A stretch of DNA of 64,000 nucleotides from Psychroserpens luteolus (GCF_021032705.1 NZ_JAHVXI010000001.1:248001-312000), one strand, 5' to 3'; numbered from the stretch's first letter, positions 1 through 8,489 are shown. The notes: generated by a model not told the origin, from the letters alone. Numbers and translations are program-made.

Positions 1-348
1 TACATACGTTTTCTTTTCCGGATTAATTCGTGCACCATCAAAACGTACTTCATCATCTAGCTTCACTTTATAACCCATTTCGGTTACTACCTTTCCATTT
101 ACCGTAACACTTCCAATAGAGATATGCATATCTGCATCTCTACGAGAACAAATACCCGAATTTGCAATGTATTTATTTAAACGTATTTCATCTGGGTTAG
201 AAACTTTAGAAGTCGTAGATGCTTTCTTCTTAGGAAACCTGCCTCCCTTTGCATTATCTCCACCTCTACCATACTTTTTATTAGTAGGCTTTTGATCTCC
301 TTTTCCTGAAGTTTTTCCTTTTCCGCTACGTCCTTGCTGTCTGCTCAT
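1..348 (-). CDS. S4-domain pseudouridine synthase (RsuA/RluB family), partial: N-terminus only
   Basis: The reading frame opens at an ATG (346-348, minus strand) and runs off the window edge, so only the first 116 residues are present. Residues 1-50 are a basic, Gly/Lys/Arg-rich low-complexity tail, as is common on flavobacterial RluB-like enzymes. An S4 RNA-binding domain follows with the hallmark 'RLNKYIANSGICSRRDAD' and 'GSVTVNGKVV' segments. The catalytic domain, with its GRLD-type aspartate, would lie outside the window. The family isomerises a uridine in rRNA. The assignment to RsuA/RluB rests on the S4 pattern alone, so the exact rRNA target cannot be told. Confidence 0.85.
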   Translation of the reverse strand, partial: MSRQQGRSGKGKTSGKGDQKPTNKKYGRGGDNAKGGRFPKKKASTTSKVSNPDEIRLNKYIANSGICSRRDADMHISIGSVTVNGKVVTEMGYKVKLDDEVRFDGARINPEKKTYV

Positions 349-387
349 GATGACTAAATTTTGCGCAAAGGTACTATAATAGTTGAA

Positions 388-1338
388 CTAATCTATAAAT
401 TTAGTTGTAGATTGACGCTCACGGTTAACCGATAACTGAGTGACATCTGGTCTTGAGTAATGACCTACAGCATCAAAATTTTGACGTTCTTCTAAAACAC
501 GATTGAAATCCAGCGTATGATATATTAATCCTTCTTTATGTAAAACAGGTTCTATCAACCATTCGCCATCGGGTCCAGCAATACAACTTCCGCCATTGGC
601 AAGAATCTCAGGTGCTTTCTCAAGAATTTGTTCCAAATTAGGTGTGTCTTTCGGAAAATCATCCCTTGACATTAAACTTGAAACTGAAATCACAAATGAA
701 CGTGACTCTCGAGCAATAAATCGTGTAATATCTTTTGTATTATGATCGCTTCCTGGCCATACAGCAATGTGCACATTTTCTCCTAAACCATAGAGTGCTG
801 CTCTTGGTAAGGGCATCCAGTTTTCCCAACAATTAAGTCCGCCAAGCGTAAAATCTTTTAACGAATGTACTTGTAAACCATTACCATCACCTGGAGCCCA
901 AGTTAAACGTTCATCATAGGTAGGTTGTAATTTTCTGTGAACAGATTGAACCAAACCATCAGTATCAATATACACCAATGATGCATAAACACTATGACCG
1001 CCTCTGTCTGTAGGACGTTCAATAACACCTAAATATACGGCAATACTATGCTGTTTAGCTAATTCGCAAACAGTATTTAAATCCCCTTTTTCAATCGTAA
1101 TAGAATTGCTTACATAATGCGCATGCAATTCTTTATTGACCTTAGTATTCCATTCTGCTCCACCAGTTAGTGCTAACCAAAATGGATAACCTGGCACCAA
1201 GCCCTCTCCAAAAACAATCAGTTCGGCTTGTTCTTTTGCTGCCTCAATAATAGAGTTTTCTACCTTCTTGAGGGTTTCTTCTTTATTTAACCAAACTGGT
1301 GAAATTTGTGCTAGGGCAACTTTTAGTGTATGATTCAT
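388..1338 (-). CDS. Nitrilase / carbon-nitrogen hydrolase family protein
   Basis: This 316-residue protein belongs to the nitrilase superfamily, which hydrolyses nitriles or amides through a Glu-Lys-Cys triad. The triad is visible as E45 in 'FGEGLVPGYPFW', K136 in 'HRKLQPTYDERL' and C170 in 'GGLNCWENWMPL'. The Cys-Trp-Glu-Asn context and the 'YPFW' segment resemble true nitrilases (branch 1) more than the amidase branches. No signal peptide is seen, so it is probably cytoplasmic. Its ATG overlaps the stop of the upstream UbiA gene by one base (TAATG), which implies translational coupling. A substrate cannot be named. The link to an isoprenoid operon is unexplained by family knowledge. Confidence 0.85.
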   Translation of the reverse strand: MNHTLKVALAQISPVWLNKEETLKKVENSIIEAAKEQAELIVFGEGLVPGYPFWLALTGGAEWNTKVNKELHAHYVSNSITIEKGDLNTVCELAKQHSIAVYLGVIERPTDRGGHSVYASLVYIDTDGLVQSVHRKLQPTYDERLTWAPGDGNGLQVHSLKDFTLGGLNCWENWMPLPRAALYGLGENVHIAVWPGSDHNTKDITRFIARESRSFVISVSSLMSRDDFPKDTPNLEQILEKAPEILANGGSCIAGPDGEWLIEPVLHKEGLIYHTLDFNRVLEERQNFDAVGHYSRPDVTQLSVNRERQSTTKFID

Positions 1339-2240
1339 TAGATACGGTTTAAAACAACATTTACATTAATTAAAACAATACAAAACACACCTGCCACTAT
1401 AATAAACTTTAAAATATTATGAAGTATCAAATAATGTGTTTTAGTATTAGATTTCCATAGCAATAGTAGAAAAACAAGAAGTAAAATTACAGAGAGGTAG
1501 AAAAATAAATACATGTGACCTACATTGTAATGATTGAGCAACAAATAAATAGGAACACTTGTAAGTGCAATCAAAGCAGTTAACATAAGCTTTGAGGCTT
1601 TTTCACCATAAACAATGGGTATCGTTTTATAGTCGAGTAATAAATCCCCTTTCATATTTTCTAAATCTTTGGTTAATTCTCGCATCGAAATCATTAAAAA
1701 CAAGAAGATGGCATGCACAAAAATAACAGACTCAAAATTCTTGTAGTATAGGAAAATAGCGAAAAAAGGGAGAATGGTGAGTATCGCAGAGGTCAAGTTT
1801 CCGATAAATGGAAGTTTCTTTAATTTATGTGAGTAGAACCAAATTCCGAAAATGTAAAACGAAAAAAATAATACCGCATAAAATGACACATAACTTGCCA
1901 TAATCACTGCCGAAAAATTTAATACAAAATAAAAAGAAAGCTTCGTGTTTTGACTTATCAGTCTATCAAGTTTAGACTTATTGGGTCTATTGATAAGATC
2001 TTTTTCAGAATCATAAAAATTATTAATGATATATCCTGCTGCAATAGTTGCTGCAGAAGCCAAAACCAACATCAATAAGTTAAGATCAAGCACCACTGTT
2101 TTAAGCGGCTTATCATGAGCTAAAATATAGATAGCAGTTAGATATTGAGCAATAACAACAATGAGAATATTATAACCGCGAACCACAGAAAACATGCTAA
2201 AGAACTTTAGCAGAATATGTTTTTGTTTACGGGAAAACAT
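1338..2240 (-). CDS. UbiA-family prenyltransferase (geranylgeranylglycerol-phosphate geranylgeranyltransferase-like)
   Basis: This is a 300-residue polytopic membrane protein with about eight hydrophobic segments. The two Asp-rich prenyl-diphosphate motifs of UbiA enzymes are present: 'NNFYDSEKD' (residues 73-81) and 'KDLENMKGD' (191-199). The family transfers a polyprenyl group to an acceptor in the membrane. Flavobacterial members beside mevalonate genes are usually annotated as digeranylgeranylglyceryl-phosphate synthase-like, but quinone or another acceptor is possible and the sequence does not decide. The gene lies 10 bp downstream of mevalonate kinase and overlaps the nitrilase start, so the three form one transcription unit. 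Isoprenoid precursor supply fits this setting. Confidence 0.82.
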   Translation of the reverse strand: MFSRKQKHILLKFFSMFSVVRGYNILIVVIAQYLTAIYILAHDKPLKTVVLDLNLLMLVLASAATIAAGYIINNFYDSEKDLINRPNKSKLDRLISQNTKLSFYFVLNFSAVIMASYVSFYAVLFFSFYIFGIWFYSHKLKKLPFIGNLTSAILTILPFFAIFLYYKNFESVIFVHAIFLFLMISMRELTKDLENMKGDLLLDYKTIPIVYGEKASKLMLTALIALTSVPIYLLLNHYNVGHMYLFFYLSVILLLVFLLLLWKSNTKTHYLILHNILKFIIVAGVFCIVLINVNVVLNRI

Positions 2241-2250
2241 AAATAACCTT

Positions 2251-3180
2251 TTAGAAGTTGTATACGACTTCTAATTTATAATCTTTAAGTGAATGTTTGG
2301 CACGATCGATATCTTCGGTAAAACCTAAGATATAACCTCCTCCGCCAGAACCGCAGAGCTTTAAGTAATACTCATTAGTTTCGATTCCTTTTTTCCACAG
2401 CTCATGAAACTGCTTTGGAATCATTGGTTTAAAATGGTTGAATACCACTTTAGATAATTGCTTTGTGTTTTTAAACAGCGATTTAATATCTCCTTTTAGG
2501 AAATCATCTACACAAGCATCTGTATGTTTAATGAATTGATCCTTAAGCATACTTCTAAAGCCTTCTTGCTTCATGTTTTCCATAAAAATGCGAACCATAG
2601 GAGCAGTTTCTCCAATAATTCCAGAATCTAATAAAAACACAGCACCTTTTCCGTTTGCTTGTTGCGCAGGAATTCCAGTCGCCTCAATATTATCTTTAGA
2701 ATTGATTAAGATTGGAATACTTAAATAACTATTTAAAGGGTCTAAACCTGATGATTTCCCATGAAAAAATGATTCCATTTCAGAAAAAATAACTTTAAGT
2801 TTCAACAACTTTTCTCGAGTTAGATTTTCTAAAACTGTAATCTTATCATGTGCATATTTATCATAAATCGCAGCAACTAAAGCGCCACTACTCCCAACAC
2901 CATAACCTTGAGGTATTGATGAATCAAAATACATCCCAGCATCTACATCACGACTTAAAACTTCAATATCAAACCTTACCAATTCATCATCAATATCTTT
3001 GAGGTAAGATACAAATTGCTTTAAACTTTCATTAGATTTTACAGCATCTTGCGACGGATTTTCATCTGTCTTTAATGCGCCGTTGTAAAAATTATAAGGG
3101 ATAGATAAACCTTTAGAATCTTTGATAATTCCATACTCTCCAAAGAGTAGAATTTTTGAATAAAAAAGAGGTCCTTTCAT
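2251..3180 (-). CDS. Mevalonate kinase (GHMP kinase family)
   Basis: This is a 309-residue GHMP-fold kinase predicted to phosphorylate mevalonate. The N-terminal 'SKILLFGEYGII' motif and the ATP-binding loop 'PQGYGVGSSGAL' (about residues 90-101) are clear, and the C-terminal 'GSGGGGYILGF' matches GHMP motif 3. I chose the ATG at 3180. The frame extends upstream only to a TTG at 3192, and a -7-like box (3203-3210) sits just ahead. The gene lies downstream of diphosphomevalonate decarboxylase and upstream of a UbiA prenyltransferase, which supports the isoprenoid role. A phosphomevalonate kinase function cannot be strictly excluded from sequence alone. Confidence 0.85.
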   Translation of the reverse strand: MKGPLFYSKILLFGEYGIIKDSKGLSIPYNFYNGALKTDENPSQDAVKSNESLKQFVSYLKDIDDELVRFDIEVLSRDVDAGMYFDSSIPQGYGVGSSGALVAAIYDKYAHDKITVLENLTREKLLKLKVIFSEMESFFHGKSSGLDPLNSYLSIPILINSKDNIEATGIPAQQANGKGAVFLLDSGIIGETAPMVRIFMENMKQEGFRSMLKDQFIKHTDACVDDFLKGDIKSLFKNTKQLSKVVFNHFKPMIPKQFHELWKKGIETNEYYLKLCGSGGGGYILGFTEDIDRAKHSLKDYKLEVVYNF

Positions 3181-3202
3181 GTATTTTAGCAATTAGCTTT
3201 AG

Positions 3203-3210
3203 CAAATATA
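3203..3210 (-). promoter_or_regulatory. Candidate promoter -7 box (TATATTTG) for the mevalonate kinase-UbiA-nitrilase unit
   Basis: Read on the minus strand, TATATTTG matches the Bacteroidota TAnnTTTG -7 element. It lies 22 bp upstream of the ATG at 3180. No convincing TTG -33 element was found at the usual spacing. Confidence 0.4.
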
Positions 3211-3270
3211 CGTATTATTCCAGTATGTCGTTTATAATCAATAGTTAAGACATTTATAAATTATTAACAG

Positions 3271-4356
3271 TTAAGCGTTAATTAATTGGGCTCCAAATCC
3301 TATTTGGTCGCTAATATAATGTCCGTTTTGACAATATCCAACTAATTCATTTTTAATAAAGTCCAGCACAGTTTCTTTTTCATTTTCGGGATACAACACA
3401 TGCACATTAGCTCCGGCGTCTAAAGTAAAACATACTTTTGAGTTCGTTCTATTTCTGTAGGTCCAAATTTTATTGATGATTTCTAAGGTATTAGGTTTCA
3501 TCAAAATAAAATAAGGCATACTCGTCATCATCATGGCGTGCAAGGTTAACGCCTCACTTTCTACAATCTTGATAAACGTATCAACATCTCCATTTTTAAA
3601 AATAGAAATGAGTTGAGACATATGTTCATGAGCTTGTTCAAAACGACGATGAGCAAATGGATGATTATGCATCAAGTTATGACCAACAGTACTACTCACC
3701 TGCTTTTCTCCTTTATCAACCAATAAAATAGTGTCTTGGTAATTTTTAAATTTTTGATGCACCTCATACGGATATTTAACTCCAAAAAGGTCAGAACTTC
3801 CTTCTATTTCTTGATGTGTTCCCCAAACGATTAAGTCACCTTCAATACTTCGGCACGCACTTCCAGAGCCTAAACGTGCTAAAAAAGATGCTTTTTGGTT
3901 AAACATAGCTTCTGAAATATCTCCTAAAAGCGCTCTTTCAATACTCATTAAACACAAGGCCAAGGCACTCATTCCTGAAGCGGAAGACGCAATACCAGAA
4001 CTATGTGGAAATGTGTTAGCTGTTTCAATCTTAAAGTGATACGTTTTTAAAAACGGAACATAGTGTTCGATACGCTTAAAAAACGTTTCAATTTTTGGTT
4101 TGAAATCGTCTTTTTTTTCATCATCCAGATAGACCTCGAATGAAAATTCACTAGCGGTTTCTTTTTTTGAAAAACTAAGAGTAGTTATTGTTTTACAGTG
4201 ATCTAATGTAAAACTTACTGAAGGATTTTCTGGAATTTGATGTTCTTTTTTTCCCCAATATTTCACTAAAGCAATGTTACTAGGAGATGACCAAGTAAAA
4301 CTGCCATTGTCGATAGTTTTTACATAAGGTCTTGAAATAAAATGATGTTCAGTCAT
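3271..4356 (-). CDS. mvaD: Diphosphomevalonate decarboxylase
   Basis: This 361-residue protein shows the family signature 'SPSNIALVKYWGK' near the N-terminus and the phosphate-binding stretch 'PHSSGIASSASGMSAL'. The enzyme performs the ATP-dependent decarboxylation of mevalonate 5-diphosphate to isopentenyl diphosphate in the cytoplasm. The downstream segment 'GSGSACRSIEGDLIVWG' carries further conserved active-site residues. Length is normal to slightly long for the family. The gene is followed by mevalonate kinase after a 90 bp gap with its own candidate promoter, so the two are neighbours but may be transcribed separately. The mevalonate route is typical of Flavobacteriia. Confidence 0.95.
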   Translation of the reverse strand: MTEHHFISRPYVKTIDNGSFTWSSPSNIALVKYWGKKEHQIPENPSVSFTLDHCKTITTLSFSKKETASEFSFEVYLDDEKKDDFKPKIETFFKRIEHYVPFLKTYHFKIETANTFPHSSGIASSASGMSALALCLMSIERALLGDISEAMFNQKASFLARLGSGSACRSIEGDLIVWGTHQEIEGSSDLFGVKYPYEVHQKFKNYQDTILLVDKGEKQVSSTVGHNLMHNHPFAHRRFEQAHEHMSQLISIFKNGDVDTFIKIVESEALTLHAMMMTSMPYFILMKPNTLEIINKIWTYRNRTNSKVCFTLDAGANVHVLYPENEKETVLDFIKNELVGYCQNGHYISDQIGFGAQLINA

Positions 4357-4421
4357 GTACTATTTAATTCTGAGACATACTGTAAATGACAGCATAACAA
4401 CAATAGTCAATTAATTTTTAG

Positions 4422-4429
4422 CAAAAATA
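4422..4429 (-). promoter_or_regulatory. Candidate promoter -7 box (TATTTTTG) for mvaD
   Basis: The minus-strand TATTTTTG matches TAnnTTTG in the 87 bp gap upstream of mvaD and would leave a leader of about 60 nt. No clear -33 TTG is seen at the expected distance. Confidence 0.33.
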
Positions 4430-4443
4430 GTGAATATCTCTTG

Positions 4444-4989
4444 TTATTTTTCATTTTCTAAAGACATTGCCAATAACTTTACCATGGTTCTATAATTTCT
4501 AGATGTTGCTCTTACATTTAGCTTCTTTTCAAACATATTCATATTGAATTTTGATTTGCCATAACCTACAGATGAATAAAAATATAGACAATCCTTAATA
4601 ATTTGAAATTCTTCATTGTCGTAAGTGATTTGCATCACCTCGTCAACTAATTCTTTTTTAGGGATCCTACTGAGTATAGTGAAATAACTATTCTCCTTTT
4701 TTACTTCGGAAAATGGGCAGGCATCAAAAACCTGCTCTAATTCGCTTCTAGTTCTCGCCATAACTGGGACTTCAAATCCGAAATGATCTAAAATCGCTTG
4801 TTGAACGATCTGTTCTACTTTTTCATGATCTTTTTCTGAAGATTTCAATATGATGTTTCCGCTTTGAATATAAGTCTTCACGTCTTCAAATCCTTGTGTA
4901 GACAGTAATTCACGTAATTTGACCATAGGCACTTTTTTATGACCTCCAACATTAATTCCTCTTAAAAGCACAACGTATATACTCATCAT
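4444..4989 (-). CDS. DUF1697 family protein
   Basis: This 181-residue protein matches DUF1697 by its N-terminal 'YVVLLRGINVGGHKKVPM' and the following 'GFEDVKTYIQSGNIIL'. The C-terminal 'ATSRNYRTMVKLLAM' is also typical. Biochemical function of the family is unknown. No signal peptide or membrane segment is present. Two consecutive ATGs (4989 and 4986) overlap the stop codon of the upstream flavoprotein gene (ATGATGA), so it is the last gene of a coupled three-gene unit with the flavoprotein and the phosphodiesterase. Which of the two ATGs is used cannot be decided. Confidence 0.85.
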   Translation of the reverse strand: MMSIYVVLLRGINVGGHKKVPMVKLRELLSTQGFEDVKTYIQSGNIILKSSEKDHEKVEQIVQQAILDHFGFEVPVMARTRSELEQVFDACPFSEVKKENSYFTILSRIPKKELVDEVMQITYDNEEFQIIKDCLYFYSSVGYGKSKFNMNMFEKKLNVRATSRNYRTMVKLLAMSLENEK

Positions 4990-6197
4990 TTTGATATGGC
5001 TTTTGCTGCAATGTAGGCTCCTGTCCAGGCATTCTGAAAGTTGAACCCTCCAGTAACAGCATCTACATTTAAAATCTCACCTGCAAAATACAGATTTTCA
5101 TACAATTTACTTTCAAAGGATTTAAAGTTAACTTCTTTTAAATGTATCCCGCCAGCCGTTACAAACTCTTCTTTGAAAGTGCTTTTACCATCTACTGTAA
5201 ATACAGCTTTTGTGAGTTGTAACGCCAATTGTTCAGTTTGGAATTTATTAAGATCTGCCCAACGTGTGTCATGAGTTATATTTGAAGCCAATACTAATTT
5301 TTGCCATAAACGCTTTGGTAATTCAAATTGTGCCAATTTAAGCACTGTTTTCCTAGCTAAATCTTGTTTTAGAGTCTTTAAATGATCTAAGCAATCGTCT
5401 AATGATTGTTTAATAAAGTTCACTTCAATTTGAAATTTATAATCACGTTTAGCCAATTCTATGGCTCCAAAAGCAGAGAGCTTTAAAATAGCTGGAGCAC
5501 TCATGCCAACATGTGTGATTAGTAATGGTCCTTCACTCCATAAATTTGAACCTTTTACTTTTACTTCAACATCTAAGGCAACAACACCAGGAATACCTTT
5601 AATGCGTTCATCTTTAATATCAAATGTAAATAAGGATGGAACAGGTTGGGCTATGGTATGTCCTAACTGTTCTAACACCTTCCATATTTTAGGATTACTA
5701 CCAGTAGCCACCATTATTTTATTAGCTGAAAAATCACCTTGAGTTGTCTCTAATAGCCATTGTTCATTTGACTGTTTTAAAGACTTCAGTGCATGATTAT
5801 ACAAAACATCAACCTTGTGTTTTTTTACTTCGTTTAAAAAACAATCGATTATCGTTTGAGACGAATTGGTTACAGGAAACATACGTCCATCATCTTCAAT
5901 TTTTAAGGTCACACCTCTTTTATCAAACCACTCAATAGTATCACCTGTCATAAATTGGTGAAACGGTCCTAAGAGCTCTTTTTCTCCTCTTGGATAATTA
6001 CCTACTAACTCTGATGGCACAAACTCAGCATGCGTTACATTACAGCGTCCTCCTCCAGATATTTTTACTTTTTGAAGTCCTGTTTTTCCACGCTCGAGAA
6101 TGGCAATACTTAGATTTGGATTGAGTTCGGCAATATTAATAGCTGCAAAAAAACCTGCAGCACCTCCTCCAACTATTATGACATCATATGATTTCAT
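4986..6197 (-). CDS. NAD(P)/FAD-dependent oxidoreductase, HI0933/YhiN (BaiN-like) family
   Basis: This is a 403-residue flavoprotein. The N-terminus carries the Rossmann dinucleotide motif 'VIIVGGGAAGFFAAINIAE', followed by 'KISGGGRCNVTHAE' and 'GRMFPVTNSSQTI', both hallmarks of the HI0933-like family. The C-terminal 'ENLYFAGEILNVDAVTGGFNFQNAW' region is the conserved second FAD-contact segment. Members are cytoplasmic oxidoreductases of mostly unknown physiological substrate; BaiN reduces bile-acid intermediates, but that activity cannot be inferred here. The ATG overlaps the stop of the upstream phosphodiesterase gene by 4 bp (ATGA), and its own stop overlaps the DUF1697 start. Confidence 0.9.
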   Translation of the reverse strand: MKSYDVIIVGGGAAGFFAAINIAELNPNLSIAILERGKTGLQKVKISGGGRCNVTHAEFVPSELVGNYPRGEKELLGPFHQFMTGDTIEWFDKRGVTLKIEDDGRMFPVTNSSQTIIDCFLNEVKKHKVDVLYNHALKSLKQSNEQWLLETTQGDFSANKIMVATGSNPKIWKVLEQLGHTIAQPVPSLFTFDIKDERIKGIPGVVALDVEVKVKGSNLWSEGPLLITHVGMSAPAILKLSAFGAIELAKRDYKFQIEVNFIKQSLDDCLDHLKTLKQDLARKTVLKLAQFELPKRLWQKLVLASNITHDTRWADLNKFQTEQLALQLTKAVFTVDGKSTFKEEFVTAGGIHLKEVNFKSFESKLYENLYFAGEILNVDAVTGGFNFQNAWTGAYIAAKAISK

Positions 6198-6880
6198 AGG
6201 CGATCTGGATTATCAGAAATTATAGCATCTAAACCATATGTTTTCATTCGCTGAATGGTTTCAATATCATTGACTGTCCATGTAATGACTTTATAACCTT
6301 CCTTTTGAGCTCGTTTCACATTTTCACGTGTTACCAAAGCTACATTTGGATGAATAGCATAGGCATTTATAGTATTAGCAAATTCTAAAGCATCTGTAAC
6401 ACTAGCTTTGGTTAGAACCGCTAAACGCAAATTAGCATTGATTTTAAACACCGTCTCAAGTTCATGGTGCTGAAAACTTGAAATGATAAAATCTTCGGTT
6501 GTCCATCCTTTAGTATTCATAAAATGAGTGACTACATTGCATGTTTCTAGGGCTGTATCCTTTCCTTTGAGTTCTATATTGAGTATACATTTCCTATCAA
6601 TGGTATTTAAGACCTCTTCCAACGTTGGAATAGCATATTGGCCATCAACCATTAATTTTTTCAACTCACTTAAGGTATGTTTAGACACTTCTCCCATCCC
6701 ATTGGTCATTCTATCTAGAGTAAAATCATGAAATACAACAAGTTGACCAGAAGCACATTTATGAACATCAACTTCAATACCATCTACATGGAGTTCCATT
6801 GCCTTTTCTATAGATTCTAGAGTATTTTCAGCGATATGGCCTTTAGCACCTCTATGTCCAATTTTAAGTGGTTTTTTCAT
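6194..6880 (-). CDS. Glycerophosphodiester phosphodiesterase
   Basis: This 228-residue TIM-barrel enzyme hydrolyses glycerophosphodiesters to an alcohol and glycerol 3-phosphate. The N-terminal 'KIGHRGAKGHIAENT' gives the catalytic His and Arg. 'GIEVDVH' supplies the metal-binding Glu and Asp, 'VVFHDFTLDRMTNG' the second catalytic His, and 'VITWTVND' the C-terminal signature. I start at the ATG at 6880. The frame reaches 6949 only by a GTG, and a promoter-like TAGTTTTG box lies at 6920-6927, inside that extension. The hydrophobic stretch of the longer frame is therefore unlikely to be a signal peptide, and the enzyme is predicted to be cytoplasmic. Confidence 0.88.
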   Translation of the reverse strand: MKKPLKIGHRGAKGHIAENTLESIEKAMELHVDGIEVDVHKCASGQLVVFHDFTLDRMTNGMGEVSKHTLSELKKLMVDGQYAIPTLEEVLNTIDRKCILNIELKGKDTALETCNVVTHFMNTKGWTTEDFIISSFQHHELETVFKINANLRLAVLTKASVTDALEFANTINAYAIHPNVALVTRENVKRAQKEGYKVITWTVNDIETIQRMKTYGLDAIISDNPDRL

Positions 6881-6919
6881 AGAGTATAAAAGTATTAAAT
6901 TCAACTGTAGAACTATCAA

Positions 6920-6927
6920 CAAAACTA
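6920..6927 (-). promoter_or_regulatory. Candidate -7 box (TAGTTTTG) for the phosphodiesterase-flavoprotein-DUF1697 unit
   Basis: On the minus strand TAGTTTTG fits TAnnTTTG and lies 40 bp upstream of the ATG at 6880. The identical 8-mer occurs in the opposite orientation at 6951-6958, giving a back-to-back arrangement. Confidence 0.42.
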
Positions 6928-6950
6928 ATTTTATCAAATCTTTATACACT

Positions 6951-6958
6951 TAGTTTTG
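6951..6958 (+). promoter_or_regulatory. Candidate -7 box (TAGTTTTG) for the lipoprotein at 7006
   Basis: The plus-strand TAGTTTTG matches TAnnTTTG 47 bp upstream of the ATG at 7006 and mirrors the divergent box at 6920-6927. A -33 TTG is not evident. Confidence 0.35.
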
Positions 6959-7005
6959 TGATTCTCAAGAAAAAGGCTTTAACTTTATTTTGAAAACAGG
7001 TTTTT

Positions 7006-7815
7006 ATGCGCTCACATTTCAATTTAGTTGTTCTTTTAATAGTCCTCACAGCGTCATGTGATACTGGAAAACTAACCGTAATTGCAGATCTACCCTCTAG
7101 TTTAAAAGAGACCTCAGCGATTGAAGTTACTAAAAATCCTGAGTTATTATGGGTTATTGAAGATGCTGGAAATAAGAATAATTTATATGCATTGAACCGT
7201 GAAGGTGCTATTATCAAAGACATTGATATTGACAATATTCAGAATATTGATTGGGAAGATCTTACCTCAGATGGTGATGGAAATATTTATATAGGCGATT
7301 TTGGAAACAACTCAAAAAAGCGTAAAAACTTTGCTATATATAAAGTCACAGACCCTAAAAATATAGACACCTCTACAAATGCTCATGTGATTAGTTTTAC
7401 ACTTCCTAAGAAGATAAAGTCTAAAGATTTCGAATCTTTCTTTTTATATAATAATGCGTTCTATGTATTCAGTAAAGATCATAAGAAATGTAAATTATTT
7501 AAGGTTCCAAATACCATAGGCGATCATGTGGCTGAGTTTATTTCAGAATATAAATTTGAAGGAAAATACAAGAAAGTAACTTCGGCCGATATTAGCGACG
7601 ATGGAAAAACAGTGGTATTACTCACACATGACAAGCTATGGAAATTAACCAATTACACCTCTGATGATTTTTTTAATGGAACCATCGAAACAATTAAATT
7701 TGAGCACGATTCTCAAAAGGAGGGCATCACCTTAATTGGACCAAACACTGTTTTAATTACAGATGAAAAAACAAAAAATGAAGGCGGAAATATTTATAGT
7801 TTTAGTTTTGATTAA
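7006..7815 (+). CDS. Predicted lipoprotein of unknown function, beta-propeller-like
   Basis: This 269-residue protein begins with a lipoprotein signal peptide ending in 'LTASC', with the lipidated Cys near residue 18. The mature part contains repeated short blocks such as 'LLWVIEDAGNKNNLYALN', 'GDGNIYIGDFGNN' and 'GGNIYSFSF', spaced like the blades of a propeller (NHL/SdiA-regulated-like). I cannot name a precise family or function. The mature protein would be anchored in the inner or outer membrane facing the periplasm or outside. Its stop codon overlaps that of the convergent ion-channel gene by three bases. Confidence 0.75.
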   Translation: MRSHFNLVVLLIVLTASCDTGKLTVIADLPSSLKETSAIEVTKNPELLWVIEDAGNKNNLYALNREGAIIKDIDIDNIQNIDWEDLTSDGDGNIYIGDFGNNSKKRKNFAIYKVTDPKNIDTSTNAHVISFTLPKKIKSKDFESFFLYNNAFYVFSKDHKKCKLFKVPNTIGDHVAEFISEYKFEGKYKKVTSADISDDGKTVVLLTHDKLWKLTNYTSDDFFNGTIETIKFEHDSQKEGITLIGPNTVLITDEKTKNEGGNIYSFSFD

Positions 7816-8489
7816 TCGTCAGACTTTGCATTATGCTGAATATATTTCCCAACAACAATTGCTGTTACTATCACTAAATAAAACTGTCCCATAAGTCCAG
7901 TAATTAACGACGCTTTTTGTGCGAGAGGTGACACAGGAACTATATCGCCATAACCTATAGTCATTAACGTAATATAGGAATAGTACATTATAGAGTCTAG
8001 CCCCATAGATGCATTAGTGGAGTCAATTACAATACCTTTAAAAGAGTTTGGCTCTACAATTTCTATAGTTGTAAAAAGAAAAAATGCAATAAAACCAAGA
8101 GAAATATAACCACACATGAGCCCAATAACTACAAGGTTATTAACGCGTTTAGCTTTCCATATTTGAAGTATGATTTGGTGAGCAACGATAATATAAAAAA
8201 TAAAGTAAACGCTTAATCTTATAAGGAAATTCTCTTGAAACTCAGTTTGTCTATTCATCATACTACTGCCAAATACCACAAGAGATATCCCAAAGAGAAT
8301 AATTAAAAACCACATGAGTTTTCTTTTTTTTGATACTAAAAAAATACCTGCTATAGTATTGACCAAAAACAAGATTGGTGTTAACACATTTTCAAAAAAC
8401 TCACTAGGGAATAACAGCGATCCAAACAATATAAACAGTTGCGTCGCAAAGAAAATTTCGAATCTATGTTTATATAAATCTTTAATCAT
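7812..8489 (-). CDS. Potassium channel-like ion transporter (6TM, TIGYGD filter)
   Basis: This 225-residue membrane protein has about six hydrophobic helices, with a pore loop between the last two. The loop 'YYSYITLMTIGYGDIVP' contains the K+ selectivity filter TIGYGD. There is no recognisable C-terminal RCK/TrkA regulatory domain, so gating is unclear. The start codon overlaps the last codons of the RND permease gene by 8 bp, so translation is probably coupled and the channel would be made together with the efflux system. An ATP- or voltage-sensor role cannot be read from the sequence; the fourth helix lacks a regular Arg/Lys ladder. Confidence 0.85.
   Translation of the reverse strand: MIKDLYKHRFEIFFATQLFILFGSLLFPSEFFENVLTPILFLVNTIAGIFLVSKKRKLMWFLIILFGISLVVFGSSMMNRQTEFQENFLIRLSVYFIFYIIVAHQIILQIWKAKRVNNLVVIGLMCGYISLGFIAFFLFTTIEIVEPNSFKGIVIDSTNASMGLDSIMYYSYITLMTIGYGDIVPVSPLAQKASLITGLMGQFYLVIVTAIVVGKYIQHNAKSDD

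Noticed and set aside
7812-7815. Overlapping convergent stop codons of the lipoprotein and channel genes as a special regulatory device
   Set aside because: A three-base overlap at TTAA is a common packing effect in compact AT-rich genomes.
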